From: an uncultured Parabacteroides sp.
Lineage (GTDB): Bacteria; Bacteroidota; Bacteroidia; Bacteroidales; Tannerellaceae
Direction: 5' to 3'
Assembly: GCA_910577325.1 (NCBI GenBank)
Contig: CAJTMR010000005.1
Location: forward strand, 91,081-152,815
Length of the DNA: 61,735 nucleotides
Below, one piece after another: positions 9,545 to 18,205 of the stretch. The notes beneath the pieces were generated by a model. It was given only the letters and a program-made list of their open reading frames with translations, made no database searches and was not told the origin of the DNA. The stretch's first letter is position 1; each line of letters starts with the position of its first letter. The translations under genes and the position numbers were made by a program.

Positions 9545-11128
9545 ATGGCTACTAACAACAATTCTAATCGCTATCCTTCCGAAAAAGAAGGAAGATTTTT
9601 CAAAGGAAAGACCTTCATTCTTTTGATCGGGTTACTTCTCGGTGCAGGCATAATGGTTGCCGTATACAAAACATCCGTTTACTTTTCTTCCGACGAATCC
9701 TGCATGATGTGCCATGTTCATCCGCATGCGGAAGACAGTTGGAAGCTCTCCAAACACGTAAATAACGGAAGTGGCGTTAAAACACATTGCGTAGCCTGTC
9801 ACCTTCCGCCTCAAAGCGACACATGGAATCACTATACGGCCAAAGCCAAATTGGGATTAAAAGACGTATGGTCCTTTATGACAAAAGACAGTGCGGATTT
9901 CGACTGGAATACCAAGTCGGAACTGGAACATGCCGTCAAATATATTCCGAACGAATCCTGTAAGGAATGTCATCAGAATCTGTTCCCGGAAGGAATTACG
10001 CAGGACGGAATCACGGCCCACCTTTATTATGATGAAAACGAAAAGAAATTGGATTTGCAGTGTATAAGTTGTCACCTCGACGCCGGACACTATAATCCGG
10101 ATTACAAACACGGAAAATTAGCCGGCGTTCCCGGGACTGCCACAGCCGCTGTTGATACCAGCCTCTATTTCAAGACGGCTACTCCCGTCACATCTTTTAA
10201 CGATTATACGGAACAAATTCCGGGTACGGCCGTTACATTCAAAATGGTTGCCATTCCAGGCGGTACATTCAAAATGGGTAGTACCGATAAAGAACCGTTC
10301 CACAAAGCCGATGAAGCTCCGGTCCGAAACGTTACGGTCAGTCCGTTCTTTATGGCGGAAGTAGAAGTCACGTGGGATCAATATTGGGCGTTCTACGGAC
10401 AAACCATGAGCGAAGGACGTACGCCGCCCGAAACCGTATATGCAAATAACAGCAATCCGGATGTCGATGCCATTTCCGGTCCGACTCCTCCGTTCGGATT
10501 CCCCGACCAAGGATGGGGCGCCGGTGACCGTCCGGCTATCACGATGACACATTATGCGGCAGAAACATTCTGCCAGTGGTTGTCTAAACAAACAGGAAAA
10601 AAATACCGTCTGCCGACCGAAGCAGAATGGGAATACGCAGCCCGTGGAGGAACGGAAACTCCTTATTTCTTCACAGGAAACCCGAAAGATTTTTCAGACC
10701 AGGGATTCTGGCGTAAATTCTTCGATGCAAAAACAGACAGCATCAGTTCATTCGTGATTTACGCAAAGAACAGCAAGAACAGAACTCAAGAGCCGGGCGA
10801 AGTGAAAGCGAACCCGTTCGGTTTGAAAAACATGCTGGGTAACGTAATGGAATATTGTGCCGACAAATATGATCCGCAGGCTTACGGCAAAGGTGGCGAA
10901 AACGTGACCGACCCGCTAATCACAGAAGGAGAAGAATGGGTTGTACGCGGTGGTAACTACACTTCCGATGCAGCAGACGTCCGCTCTGCTGCCCGTGATT
11001 ATACCAAGCACGATGCCTGGTTGAAGACAGACCCGCAACAACCGAAGAGCATCTGGTGGTATTCGGATATCCGCGGTATCGGTTTCCGTGTGGTTTGCGA
11101 ACCGGATCCGGCAATTGGAGCGAAATAA
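9545..11128 (+). CDS. NrfH/NapC-like tetraheme cytochrome c fused to a SUMF1/FGE-type domain
   Basis: Membrane-anchored fusion protein of unknown function. Residues 23-41 form one membrane segment. Four CxxCH heme sites follow: CMMCH (53-57), CVACH (82-86), CKECH (139-143) and CISCH (173-177), the number and spacing expected of the NrfH/NapC/NirT quinol dehydrogenase family. From about residue 230 a SUMF1/EgtB/PvdO-type domain begins (MVAIPGGTFKMGS, RLPTEAEWEYAARGG, NPFGLKNMLGNVMEY, VVRGGNY, GFRVVCEP). The paired active-site cysteines of true formylglycine-generating enzymes are not seen, so it is probably not a sulfatase activase. NrfH proteins pass electrons between menaquinol and a periplasmic partner. 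The next two genes encode exported sugar enzymes, so the partner may be one of them (inference). It is the first gene of a five-gene run with gaps of 3-35 bp. Confidence 0.88.
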   Translation: MATNNNSNRYPSEKEGRFFKGKTFILLIGLLLGAGIMVAVYKTSVYFSSDESCMMCHVHPHAEDSWKLSKHVNNGSGVKTHCVACHLPPQSDTWNHYTAKAKLGLKDVWSFMTKDSADFDWNTKSELEHAVKYIPNESCKECHQNLFPEGITQDGITAHLYYDENEKKLDLQCISCHLDAGHYNPDYKHGKLAGVPGTATAAVDTSLYFKTATPVTSFNDYTEQIPGTAVTFKMVAIPGGTFKMGSTDKEPFHKADEAPVRNVTVSPFFMAEVEVTWDQYWAFYGQTMSEGRTPPETVYANNSNPDVDAISGPTPPFGFPDQGWGAGDRPAITMTHYAAETFCQWLSKQTGKKYRLPTEAEWEYAARGGTETPYFFTGNPKDFSDQGFWRKFFDAKTDSISSFVIYAKNSKNRTQEPGEVKANPFGLKNMLGNVMEYCADKYDPQAYGKGGENVTDPLITEGEEWVVRGGNYTSDAADVRSAARDYTKHDAWLKTDPQQPKSIWWYSDIRGIGFRVVCEPDPAIGAK

Positions 11129-11163
11129 CAAATGTTTAATTGATACCTAAAAAGAACTATATC

Positions 11164-12555
11164 ATGAAGAAAGAAAACAGCATTAGCAGAAGATCTTTTC
11201 TAAAAAGTACGGCTATGGCCGGTGCACTGGGGGCAATCGGTACAGGTAGCGCAAGTGTATTAACCTCATGTGCAGGTGGTGGCGAAAGCGCAACAGCAAA
11301 CAAACCCCTGAAAGAACCTGGAACTTATTATATTCCGGAATTGCCCGACAAGGCTACTGATGGAAAAGAATTGAAAGCCGGTATTATCGGTTGTGGCGGA
11401 CGCGGTTCCGGCGCGGCTGAAAACTTCTTGGACGCAGCAAACGGCGTAACTGTCGTTGCCGTAGCCGATACGTTCAAAGAACGTGTGGACGCATTGGCAG
11501 ACAAACTGAAAGAAAAAGGATGCAATATTCCCGAAGACAAACGTTTCGTAGGCTTGGACGCATATAAACAGTTGATCGACAGCGGTGTCGATGTTGTCAT
11601 TGTTGCAACTCCTCCCGTGTTCCGTCCGGTACATTTCCAATATGCGGTTGAAAAAGGAAAACATTGCTTCCTCGAAAAACCGATTTGTGTCGACCCGGTA
11701 GGCTATCGTACGATCATGGCTACTGCCAAACAAGCCCAGGCCAAGAATTTATGCGTTGTAACAGGTACACAGCGCCACCACCAGCGTAACTACGTTGAAT
11801 CTTACAAGAAGATCATGGAAGGTGCTATCGGTGAAATCACCGGCGGTACTGTTTACTGGAATCAGAACATGCTTTGGTTCCGTGAACGTCAAAAAGAGTG
11901 GAACGATTGCGAATACATGATTAAAGACTGGGTAAACTGGAAATGGTTATCCGGAGACCATATCGTAGAACAGCATGTACACAATATCGACGTATTCACA
12001 TGGTTCAGCGGCTTGAAACCGGTCAAAGCTGTCGGCTTCGGCTCTCGCCATCGTCGTATCACCGGTGACCAGTATGATAACTTCAGCATCGATTTCACGA
12101 TGGAGAATGGAATCCACATGCATAGCATGTGCCGCCAGATCGACGGTTGCGTGAACAATGTGAGTGAATTTATTCAAGGAACAAAAGGTTCATGGTCAAC
12201 AGCCAACGGTGAAACCGTAATCAAGGACAATGCCGGTAACGTTGTTTGGAAATATGACTCAGAAGCAGAAAAAGCCCAATACAAACAAACCAATCCATAC
12301 GTATTGGAACATGTAAATTGGATAAACTGCATTCGTGGCGGCAAACCCATCGAACAGGCTTCTGAAACAGCCGTTGCCAACATGGCTGCTATCATGGGAC
12401 GTGAATCAGCATACACTGGTGCGGAAACTACATGGGATGCAATGACCGCTTCTCCTCTGGATTACACTCCGAAGGACCTGAACTTAGGCAAGATGGATAT
12501 GAGTGGATTTACAGTTCCGGTTCCCGGAAAACCTCGTGATGAAAAGAAAAAATAA
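11164..12555 (+). CDS. Tat-exported Gfo/Idh/MocA family oxidoreductase (lipoprotein-like)
   Basis: NAD(P)-dependent sugar oxidoreductase likely acting in the periplasm. The start at 11164 places a twin-arginine motif (SRRSFLKST, R9-R10) and a possible lipobox cysteine (LTSC, C36) correctly; an upstream TTG at 11140 is less plausible. The Rossmann loop is GCGGRG at 76-81, the EKP motif is at 171-173, and the active-site region near residue 275 reads HIVEQHVHNID. The C-terminal part carries the long insert typical of exported Bacteroidetes and Planctomycetes members. It lies 35 bp after the cytochrome-SUMF1 gene and 3 bp before a TIM-barrel enzyme, so all three are probably cotranscribed. Members exported by Tat are thought to carry a tightly bound cofactor. 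That would need reoxidation by another redox partner, for which the cytochrome is a candidate (inference). Confidence 0.92.
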   Translation: MKKENSISRRSFLKSTAMAGALGAIGTGSASVLTSCAGGGESATANKPLKEPGTYYIPELPDKATDGKELKAGIIGCGGRGSGAAENFLDAANGVTVVAVADTFKERVDALADKLKEKGCNIPEDKRFVGLDAYKQLIDSGVDVVIVATPPVFRPVHFQYAVEKGKHCFLEKPICVDPVGYRTIMATAKQAQAKNLCVVTGTQRHHQRNYVESYKKIMEGAIGEITGGTVYWNQNMLWFRERQKEWNDCEYMIKDWVNWKWLSGDHIVEQHVHNIDVFTWFSGLKPVKAVGFGSRHRRITGDQYDNFSIDFTMENGIHMHSMCRQIDGCVNNVSEFIQGTKGSWSTANGETVIKDNAGNVVWKYDSEAEKAQYKQTNPYVLEHVNWINCIRGGKPIEQASETAVANMAAIMGRESAYTGAETTWDAMTASPLDYTPKDLNLGKMDMSGFTVPVPGKPRDEKKK

Positions 12556-12558
12556 AAT

Positions 12559-13500
12559 ATGGCACTGAACAGAAGAAACTTTTTAAGGACAACTCTGGCA
12601 GGTGCGGCTGTTGCAGCCGGTAGTTCAGCCTTTGCCGCCTGTGGTGGCAAGGCTGCTTCTGCAGAAGGCTGCCCGGCAGAAAAGAGGGCATGTCCCCACA
12701 GCAAAGCCGAGTTGAAGATATCTTTTCAGGAAGGGACAGCCCCAGGTGCCAACCTCAACGAAAAGTTTGACTACATGGAGAAGTTAGGCGTCGTTGGTTT
12801 CGAACCGGGTGGACGCGGACTAAAAGATCGTGTAAAAGAGATCAAGGATGCTTTAAACGGACGCAATATCAAAGTAAGCGCCATTTGTGCGGGTTTCCAA
12901 GGTTTCATTCTCTCTACCGATCCGGCAATCCGCAAACAGTGCATGGATACGATGAAAGAAATCATGGCTGCTGCCGGAGAACTGGGTTCTACGGGAGTGA
13001 TCATCGTTCCGGCTTTCAACGGCCAGAAACCGGCCATGCCTCATACACAGGAAACTCGCGATTTCTTGTGCGAACAATTCAATGAAATGGGTAATTTCGC
13101 AAAAGAACACGGGACTACTGTCATCTTTGAACCACTCAACAGAAAAGAAGCTTTCTATCTCCGTCAGGTAGCAGACGCAGCCTCTATCTGTCGCGATATC
13201 AACAATCCGGGTGTACGTTGCATGGGAGATTTCTGGCACATGACTTGGGAAGAAACATCCGATATGGGAGCTTTCATCTCTGCCGGTGATTACCTCCAGC
13301 ACGTACATGTCGCCAGCCGCAAACGCCGCAGCATGCCGGGAGAAGACGGAGAAGCAGACAACTATGTGAATGGTTTCAAAGGCTTGAAGATGATCGGTTA
13401 CGATAAATATGTAAGTTTCGAATGCGGATGCCAAGGAGACCGGAATATCGTGGTTCCTACCGCAGTCGAATTACTACGTAAACAATGGGAAGAAGCATAA
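12559..13500 (+). CDS. Tat-exported TIM-barrel sugar isomerase/epimerase-like protein (AP endonuclease 2 superfamily)
   Basis: Metal-dependent sugar-active enzyme of the xylose-isomerase-like TIM barrel fold. The N-terminus has a twin-arginine signal (NRRNFLRTT) and a possible lipobox (AFAAC, C28). The expected metal ligands are intact: E191 (FEPLNR), D224 (GDFWHM), H250 (HVHVA) and E288 (SFECG). It starts 3 bp after the oxidoreductase stop and ends 3 bp before the next gene, so it belongs to the same operon. In gut Bacteroides, related TIM-barrel proteins work with Gfo/Idh/MocA enzymes in keto-glycoside pathways as isomerases, hydratases or lyases. Such a role here is plausible but unproven. 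The exact reaction is unknown. Confidence 0.88.
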   Translation: MALNRRNFLRTTLAGAAVAAGSSAFAACGGKAASAEGCPAEKRACPHSKAELKISFQEGTAPGANLNEKFDYMEKLGVVGFEPGGRGLKDRVKEIKDALNGRNIKVSAICAGFQGFILSTDPAIRKQCMDTMKEIMAAAGELGSTGVIIVPAFNGQKPAMPHTQETRDFLCEQFNEMGNFAKEHGTTVIFEPLNRKEAFYLRQVADAASICRDINNPGVRCMGDFWHMTWEETSDMGAFISAGDYLQHVHVASRKRRSMPGEDGEADNYVNGFKGLKMIGYDKYVSFECGCQGDRNIVVPTAVELLRKQWEEA

Positions 13501-13503
13501 AAT

Positions 13504-14214
13504 ATGCCATTAGTATATCCTAATATGCAAATGAGTGAGGCGGTGGAAGAACACCCCTCACTCATTCCTGTTATTAATCGCTTTGGAATCCGCCTGGGCT
13601 TAGGCGACAAATCGGTAAAAACGGTTTGTGAAGAATATCGGTTGGATACCGATTTCCTTTTGACAGTGATCAACACATTTCTCAACGAAGAATACTTTCC
13701 GGAAAAAAAATTACAAACTTTCCATACCTCACAAATCATCGATTACCTGACCAAGACCAATCAATATTACCTACGTTACCAAATTCCGAACATAGAAAGG
13801 CATCTCGGTTCATTCATTTTGATGAGTACGCCGGGAAACAATATCCTCAACCTGATCGGCAAGTTTTTCTCCTCTTTCAAAGAAGAATTGACCTCACGTA
13901 TCGAAAAAGACGATCAAGTGTGGTTTCCCTATTGCCTGTCATTAAGTGAAAAATTGAAGGTTTATCAATCTTCCAGGCAGGTCGAAGCGTTGCACCTCGG
14001 AACGGAGCGGCGATTGGAAGACCCGATAGAAGCCTTATTAGCAGATCTGAAAAGCATCATGATCAAGCATCTTTCCGGCAACTATAACGAAAACTTATGT
14101 TACGCCGTCATATTTGCTATCAGCAGTCTCGAAAAAGACATCAAACAACACAACCGCATTCGCTACCGGATATTGACTCCGATGGTTTCGGCAATGGAAA
14201 AATTGTGTATCTAA
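13504..14214 (+). CDS. Degenerate RIC/ScdA-like (DUF542 plus hemerythrin-like) protein
   Basis: 236-residue helical protein. Residues 10-65 resemble the N-terminal DUF542 domain of ScdA/YtfE iron-sulfur repair proteins (PVINRFGIRLGLGDKSVKTV), but the usual cysteine pair in that segment is replaced by LGLG. Residues 75-235 have the pattern of a hemerythrin-like four-helix bundle (IIDYLTKTNQYYLRYQIP, DDQVWFPY, LEKDIKQHNRIRYRIL). The iron-binding His and Glu positions of the family are mostly replaced by N, Q, R or D, so it probably does not hold a normal di-iron site. It sits 3 bp after the TIM-barrel gene and 11 bp before a LuxR-type regulator, so it may act as a sensor or regulatory partner (inference). 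The family assignment is by eye and moderately sure. Confidence 0.6.
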   Translation: MPLVYPNMQMSEAVEEHPSLIPVINRFGIRLGLGDKSVKTVCEEYRLDTDFLLTVINTFLNEEYFPEKKLQTFHTSQIIDYLTKTNQYYLRYQIPNIERHLGSFILMSTPGNNILNLIGKFFSSFKEELTSRIEKDDQVWFPYCLSLSEKLKVYQSSRQVEALHLGTERRLEDPIEALLADLKSIMIKHLSGNYNENLCYAVIFAISSLEKDIKQHNRIRYRILTPMVSAMEKLCI

Positions 14215-14225
14215 CAAACAGCCGG

Positions 14226-14804
14226 ATGTATCGTAGCAAACAAATAGCAATCATATTACCCGACACGCTCCAAGGCGTCGGCCTGCAAAGCATGTTGACC
14301 GACTATTTCCCCCCGGTAGAGATCAGTCATTACCCCACATTTGAAGCATTATCGACTTCCGGAAACGATACATTCGATTACTATTTTACAAATGCTGCAT
14401 TATTTGTCCTTAATACAGACTTTTTCCTCCCCCGCCGGAGCAAGACAATGATTCTGATCGACGGGACAGAAGGAGAAGGAGGCCTATCGGCAACCAACCA
14501 TATTACAATCAAGGCCCCGCTGGAAATCATCATCGAACAGTTAGAACAACTCTTTACGGGAGACAACAACAGCATTTCCTGTGAAAACAATAAAGAACTG
14601 TCCACCCGCGAAACGAATGTCCTCCAATTAATCGTCAAAGGCAGTACCAACAAAGAAATCGCCGACAAGCTGAACATCAGCCTAAACACAGTCCTCAGCC
14701 ATCGTAAAAACATCACCACCAAGCTCGGCATCAAAACCGTATCGGGACTTACCTTTTATGCCATCATGAACGGTATTATTTCGGGCGACGAGATCGAACT
14801 TTAA
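14226..14804 (+). CDS. LuxR/NarL-type DNA-binding regulator with an atypical N-terminal domain
   Basis: 192-residue regulator. A LuxR-type helix-turn-helix lies near the C-terminus (LSTRETNVLQLIVKGSTNKE, then IADKLNISLNTVLSHRKNI). The first 120 residues have the rough pattern of a receiver domain, but I see no conserved phospho-acceptor aspartate, so control by phosphorylation is doubtful. The ATG at 14226 follows the previous stop by 11 bp; a longer in-frame option from 14097 would overlap the upstream gene by over 100 bp and is unlikely. A perfect 20-bp palindrome lies at 14805-14824, immediately after the stop and before the TonB receptor gene, a possible binding site for this protein. Confidence 0.85.
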   Translation: MYRSKQIAIILPDTLQGVGLQSMLTDYFPPVEISHYPTFEALSTSGNDTFDYYFTNAALFVLNTDFFLPRRSKTMILIDGTEGEGGLSATNHITIKAPLEIIIEQLEQLFTGDNNSISCENNKELSTRETNVLQLIVKGSTNKEIADKLNISLNTVLSHRKNITTKLGIKTVSGLTFYAIMNGIISGDEIEL

Positions 14805-14824
14805 AATCACTACATGTAGTGATT
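14805..14824. promoter_or_regulatory. Perfect 20-bp palindrome, candidate operator
   Basis: AATCACTACATGTAGTGATT is a perfect palindrome placed directly after the LuxR-type gene and about 75 bp upstream of the TonB receptor start. There is no T-run, so it does not look like a terminator. Further along, TTCCTTTG at 14845-14852 could be the -7 box of the receptor operon, putting the palindrome near or just upstream of the promoter. Confidence 0.55.
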
Positions 14825-14898
14825 GACTCCCATCCATCTTTATCGTTCCTTTGCAATCATAAAATATTGGATGAAAACGTGAACAACACGATCAATAC

Positions 14899-16980
14899 AT
14901 GAAAACATTATACTACCTCCCGATACTGCTCTGCCTTTCATACGCGGCAAGAAGCGAAGAGATTGAAAAAGATACAACGAAGATACGCAATATCGAGCTG
15001 AACGAAGTAGTCGTACAGTCGTTCAAGCAGCAGCGCAACCTGCGGCTGGAACCCTTGTCGGCATCGGCCGTAACGGGGACAGCAATCCAGAACCGGAACA
15101 TCACAGGGATCAAAGAGTTCAGTTCCTTTATCCCGAACCTCTTCATGCCGGATTACGGATCGAAATTGACCTCGCCGGTTTACATCCGTGGAATCGGATC
15201 AAAAATCAACGCTCCCTCGGTCGGGCTGTATGTGGACGGCATCCCCTATTTCGAAAAATCGGCTTTCGATTTCGACTTCAACGAAGTGGACAGGATCGAA
15301 GTGCTGCGCGGCCCGCAAGGGACGCTCTACGGGCGTAACACGATGGGCGGCATCATCAACGTATATACGAAATCACCTTTGAAATACGAGGGGACAAATG
15401 TCTGGCTTTCCAACGGCAGCTACGGTTACCGCGACTATGCCCTCTCCCACTATAAAAAGATCGGAGAGAAGTTCGGATATGCCATCTCCGGCAATTACCG
15501 GAACAGCGACGGCTACTTCACCAACCTGTTTACGGACAAGAAAGCGGATGACATGAAGTCCGGCTCCGCTCGCATCCGCCTGGAATGGAAACCCCAAAAG
15601 AACCTTTCCCTCGGGCTGATGAGTTCGTTCGACCGTTCAATCCAAGGCGGCTATCCTTACGCCGTCTGCGATTCGGCCACGCATAAACCGGGCGAAGTCG
15701 ACTACAACGACTACAGTTTCTATAAACGGACACTTTCTACAACCGGCTTCTCGGCGGATTACCAGGGGACGGGCTACAGCATCAACAGCCGGACCGCCTT
15801 CCAATATATCTCGGACCATCAAGGCATCGACCAGGATTTCTCTCCCAAAAGCATCTATTTCGCACGTCAGGATATGAAACAGAAAATGTTTTCCGAAGAG
15901 CTGAACATCAAATCGACGACTCCCGGACGTTACAAATGGCTGTTCGGCGCCTTCGGCTTCTGGCAAGGAATCGATAACACCGTGACACTCGATTATTTCA
16001 CCAAAGACTATGCGACACGCAAACTATACGACACACCGGCCTATGGTGTCGCCTTCTACCACCAGTCCACAATCGACGACCTGCTGACGCGCGGTCTGTC
16101 GCTGACTTTCGGCCTCCGTTACGATTATGAGCATACCTCCAACGATTTCCTTTTCTATAAAGAAACGGACGGCGGCAGCGAACAGATGGAGGCCTTCGAC
16201 AGCCGGCTCAAGTTCAGCCAGGTCACGCCGAAGATCGCCCTGCAATATATGTTCCCCTCCACCGGCATGCTCTACGCCACCGTGACGAAAGGATATAAGA
16301 CAGGCGGCTTCAACACCTCTTTCGACCGCGAGGAAGACCGCACGTTCCGCCCCGAAACCAGTTGGAACTACGAGTTGGGAGCCAAACACCCGTTCCTCGA
16401 CAACCGCCTGAACGCCGAGTTCTGTTTCTTTTGGATCGACTGGAAGAACCAACAGATTTATCAGATGCTCGCCACCCAGAACGGGCAGTTCCTGCGCAAC
16501 GCCGGGCGCAGCGAGAGCAAAGGCGTCGAGGTCAGTTTGCAAGGGAATCCGGTCAACGGGTTGATGGTGCAGGTGAACTACGGCTTCACGCATGCCACTT
16601 TCAGAGATTACAAGGACGAACGGCGAGGCATCGACTACAGCGGGAATTTCCTGCCGATGGTCCCGCGCTACACTTTCGCCGTCGGAGCCGATTATACGAT
16701 CCCGAACCCTTGCCGCCACATCGACCGCTTCACGATCAGCGCGAACTACACCGGGACGGGACGCATCCTGTGGAAAGAAGACAACAAGGTTTCGCAACCT
16801 TACTACGGACTGTTGAATGCAAAAGTATCTGCCACAAAAGATTTTATTACCTTTGCGATCTGGGCGAAAAATATGACCGGTGCAGACTATTCGGCTTTCT
16901 ATTTCGAGACAGGCGGAAAAGGCCTGGCACAAAAAGGACGACCGTTCACGATCGGCGGGAATATCCAACTGAGTTTTTAA
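14899..16980 (+). CDS. TonB-dependent receptor, probable heme/porphyrin receptor
   Basis: Outer membrane receptor of the siderophore/heme type rather than SusC type. It is 693 aa, with no carboxypeptidase-like domain and no SusD partner. It has a short signal peptide (cleavage near residue 19), a TonB-box-like LNEVVVQSF (34-42), and a plug with PVYIRGIGSK, SVGLYVDGIPYF and IEVLRGPQGTLYGRNTMGG. The barrel ends with a terminal phenylalanine (IQLSF). The next genes encode an inner-membrane carrier and the last-but-one heme synthesis enzymes, so the cargo is probably a porphyrin or heme (inference from context). The gene is visibly richer in G+C than the regulator upstream. The MFS gene follows after 19 bp. 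Confidence 0.9.
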   Translation: MKTLYYLPILLCLSYAARSEEIEKDTTKIRNIELNEVVVQSFKQQRNLRLEPLSASAVTGTAIQNRNITGIKEFSSFIPNLFMPDYGSKLTSPVYIRGIGSKINAPSVGLYVDGIPYFEKSAFDFDFNEVDRIEVLRGPQGTLYGRNTMGGIINVYTKSPLKYEGTNVWLSNGSYGYRDYALSHYKKIGEKFGYAISGNYRNSDGYFTNLFTDKKADDMKSGSARIRLEWKPQKNLSLGLMSSFDRSIQGGYPYAVCDSATHKPGEVDYNDYSFYKRTLSTTGFSADYQGTGYSINSRTAFQYISDHQGIDQDFSPKSIYFARQDMKQKMFSEELNIKSTTPGRYKWLFGAFGFWQGIDNTVTLDYFTKDYATRKLYDTPAYGVAFYHQSTIDDLLTRGLSLTFGLRYDYEHTSNDFLFYKETDGGSEQMEAFDSRLKFSQVTPKIALQYMFPSTGMLYATVTKGYKTGGFNTSFDREEDRTFRPETSWNYELGAKHPFLDNRLNAEFCFFWIDWKNQQIYQMLATQNGQFLRNAGRSESKGVEVSLQGNPVNGLMVQVNYGFTHATFRDYKDERRGIDYSGNFLPMVPRYTFAVGADYTIPNPCRHIDRFTISANYTGTGRILWKEDNKVSQPYYGLLNAKVSATKDFITFAIWAKNMTGADYSAFYFETGGKGLAQKGRPFTIGGNIQLSF

Positions 16981-16999
16981 ACGATAAACAAAACAATTT

Positions 17000-18205
17000 A
17001 TGATACGGAAAGACAAAACATACAACCTTGCGACCTTCTTCTGCCTCTACATTGCACAGACGATCCCGATGAGTTTCTTTTCCACCGTCATCCCCGTTAT
17101 GATGCGGCAGGAAAACTTTTCACTCTCGGCCATCGGGCTTCTCCAACTGATCAAGTTGCCCTGGATACTGAAATTCCTCTGGTCGCCGATGGTAGACCGC
17201 CATGCCGTGACGACAGGCGATTATAAACGGTGGATTTTTTCTTCCGAACTGATCTATGCCGGCCTGATATTTGCCGTCGCTTTCCTCGATTTCCATACGG
17301 ACTTTTATACGATCGTCGCCCTGATTATCGTTTCCTTCATCGCTTCCGCCACACAGGATATCGCGACCGACGCGTTGGCGGTACTCGCTTTCAGCCGGAA
17401 AGACAAAAGCCTCGCAAACAGCATGCAGTCGATGGGAAGTTTCGGAGGTTCGATGATCGGGAGCGGCGTCTTGCTCCTGCTCTTCAAGCAGATCGGCTGG
17501 AACAGCCTGCTGCCATGCGTCGCTCTATTTGTCATCGCCGCCCTTTTGCCGCTCTTTTTCAACAAAGGAATCCATATACAGCCCAAGGAGACACACGAAC
17601 GGGCAAAAAAAGCCGATGTGATCTATTTCTTCGCCCGCCGGAGCATCTGGAAGCAGATCGGGTTCCTTTTCCTTTACTATTCCGGACTGATCGGTACGCT
17701 CGCCATGCTGAAACCCTGGCTGGTCGACTTAGGCTATGACATGAAGGAGATCGGGGTAATGAGCGGAGTGGCAGGAACATTCGTCGGATTCCTCTCCTCG
17801 TTTGCCGGAGGGATGATCGTACGGCGGATCGGCCGTTTCCGCGCGCGCATCCTGTTTGCGGTGTTTGTGCTGATAGCGACACTTTATTTCCTCGGGCTCT
17901 CCTACGTGCATCCCACGACTACCTTGCTCTACGGCGGGATTTTCCTTCTGTGGGGCAGCTACGGGATGGCGACGATCGTAGTCTATACGACCGCTATGGA
18001 TTGTGTTCGCCCCGGGCGCGAAGGGACGGACTTCACAATCCAGACCGTCATCACGCATCTCAGCGGCATGTTGATGGCCATCCTGAGCGGAAAAATTGCA
18101 GATCATACAGGTTATCACGGGCTCTTCTTCTTTGAGGCAAGCATCGCCCTGATATCCCTCATTTATATAGTAACGATTTTCAGAAAAGAAACAAATAAGA
18201 GATGA
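17000..18205 (+). CDS. AmpG/PAT-type MFS transporter
   Basis: Inner membrane carrier with about 12 hydrophobic segments over 401 aa. The segment LPWILKFLWSPMVDR (about residues 52-66) is characteristic of the AmpG/acetyl-CoA-transporter branch of the major facilitator superfamily. AmpG itself imports muropeptides. Here the gene lies between a TonB receptor and hemN/hemG and overlaps hemN by 4 bp (ATGA), so import of a porphyrin precursor is the likelier job (inference). Confidence 0.85.
   Translation: MIRKDKTYNLATFFCLYIAQTIPMSFFSTVIPVMMRQENFSLSAIGLLQLIKLPWILKFLWSPMVDRHAVTTGDYKRWIFSSELIYAGLIFAVAFLDFHTDFYTIVALIIVSFIASATQDIATDALAVLAFSRKDKSLANSMQSMGSFGGSMIGSGVLLLLFKQIGWNSLLPCVALFVIAALLPLFFNKGIHIQPKETHERAKKADVIYFFARRSIWKQIGFLFLYYSGLIGTLAMLKPWLVDLGYDMKEIGVMSGVAGTFVGFLSSFAGGMIVRRIGRFRARILFAVFVLIATLYFLGLSYVHPTTTLLYGGIFLLWGSYGMATIVVYTTAMDCVRPGREGTDFTIQTVITHLSGMLMAILSGKIADHTGYHGLFFFEASIALISLIYIVTIFRKETNKR

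Noticed and set aside
9545..11128. FGE-type maturase for the sulfatase at 41203
   Set aside because: The sulfatase is serine-type, which FGE does not modify; the domain lacks the paired cysteines; and the genes are 30 kb apart.
16024..17025. 333-codon antisense ORF under the TonB receptor
   Set aside because: Shadow frame in GC-richer DNA with no domain pattern.
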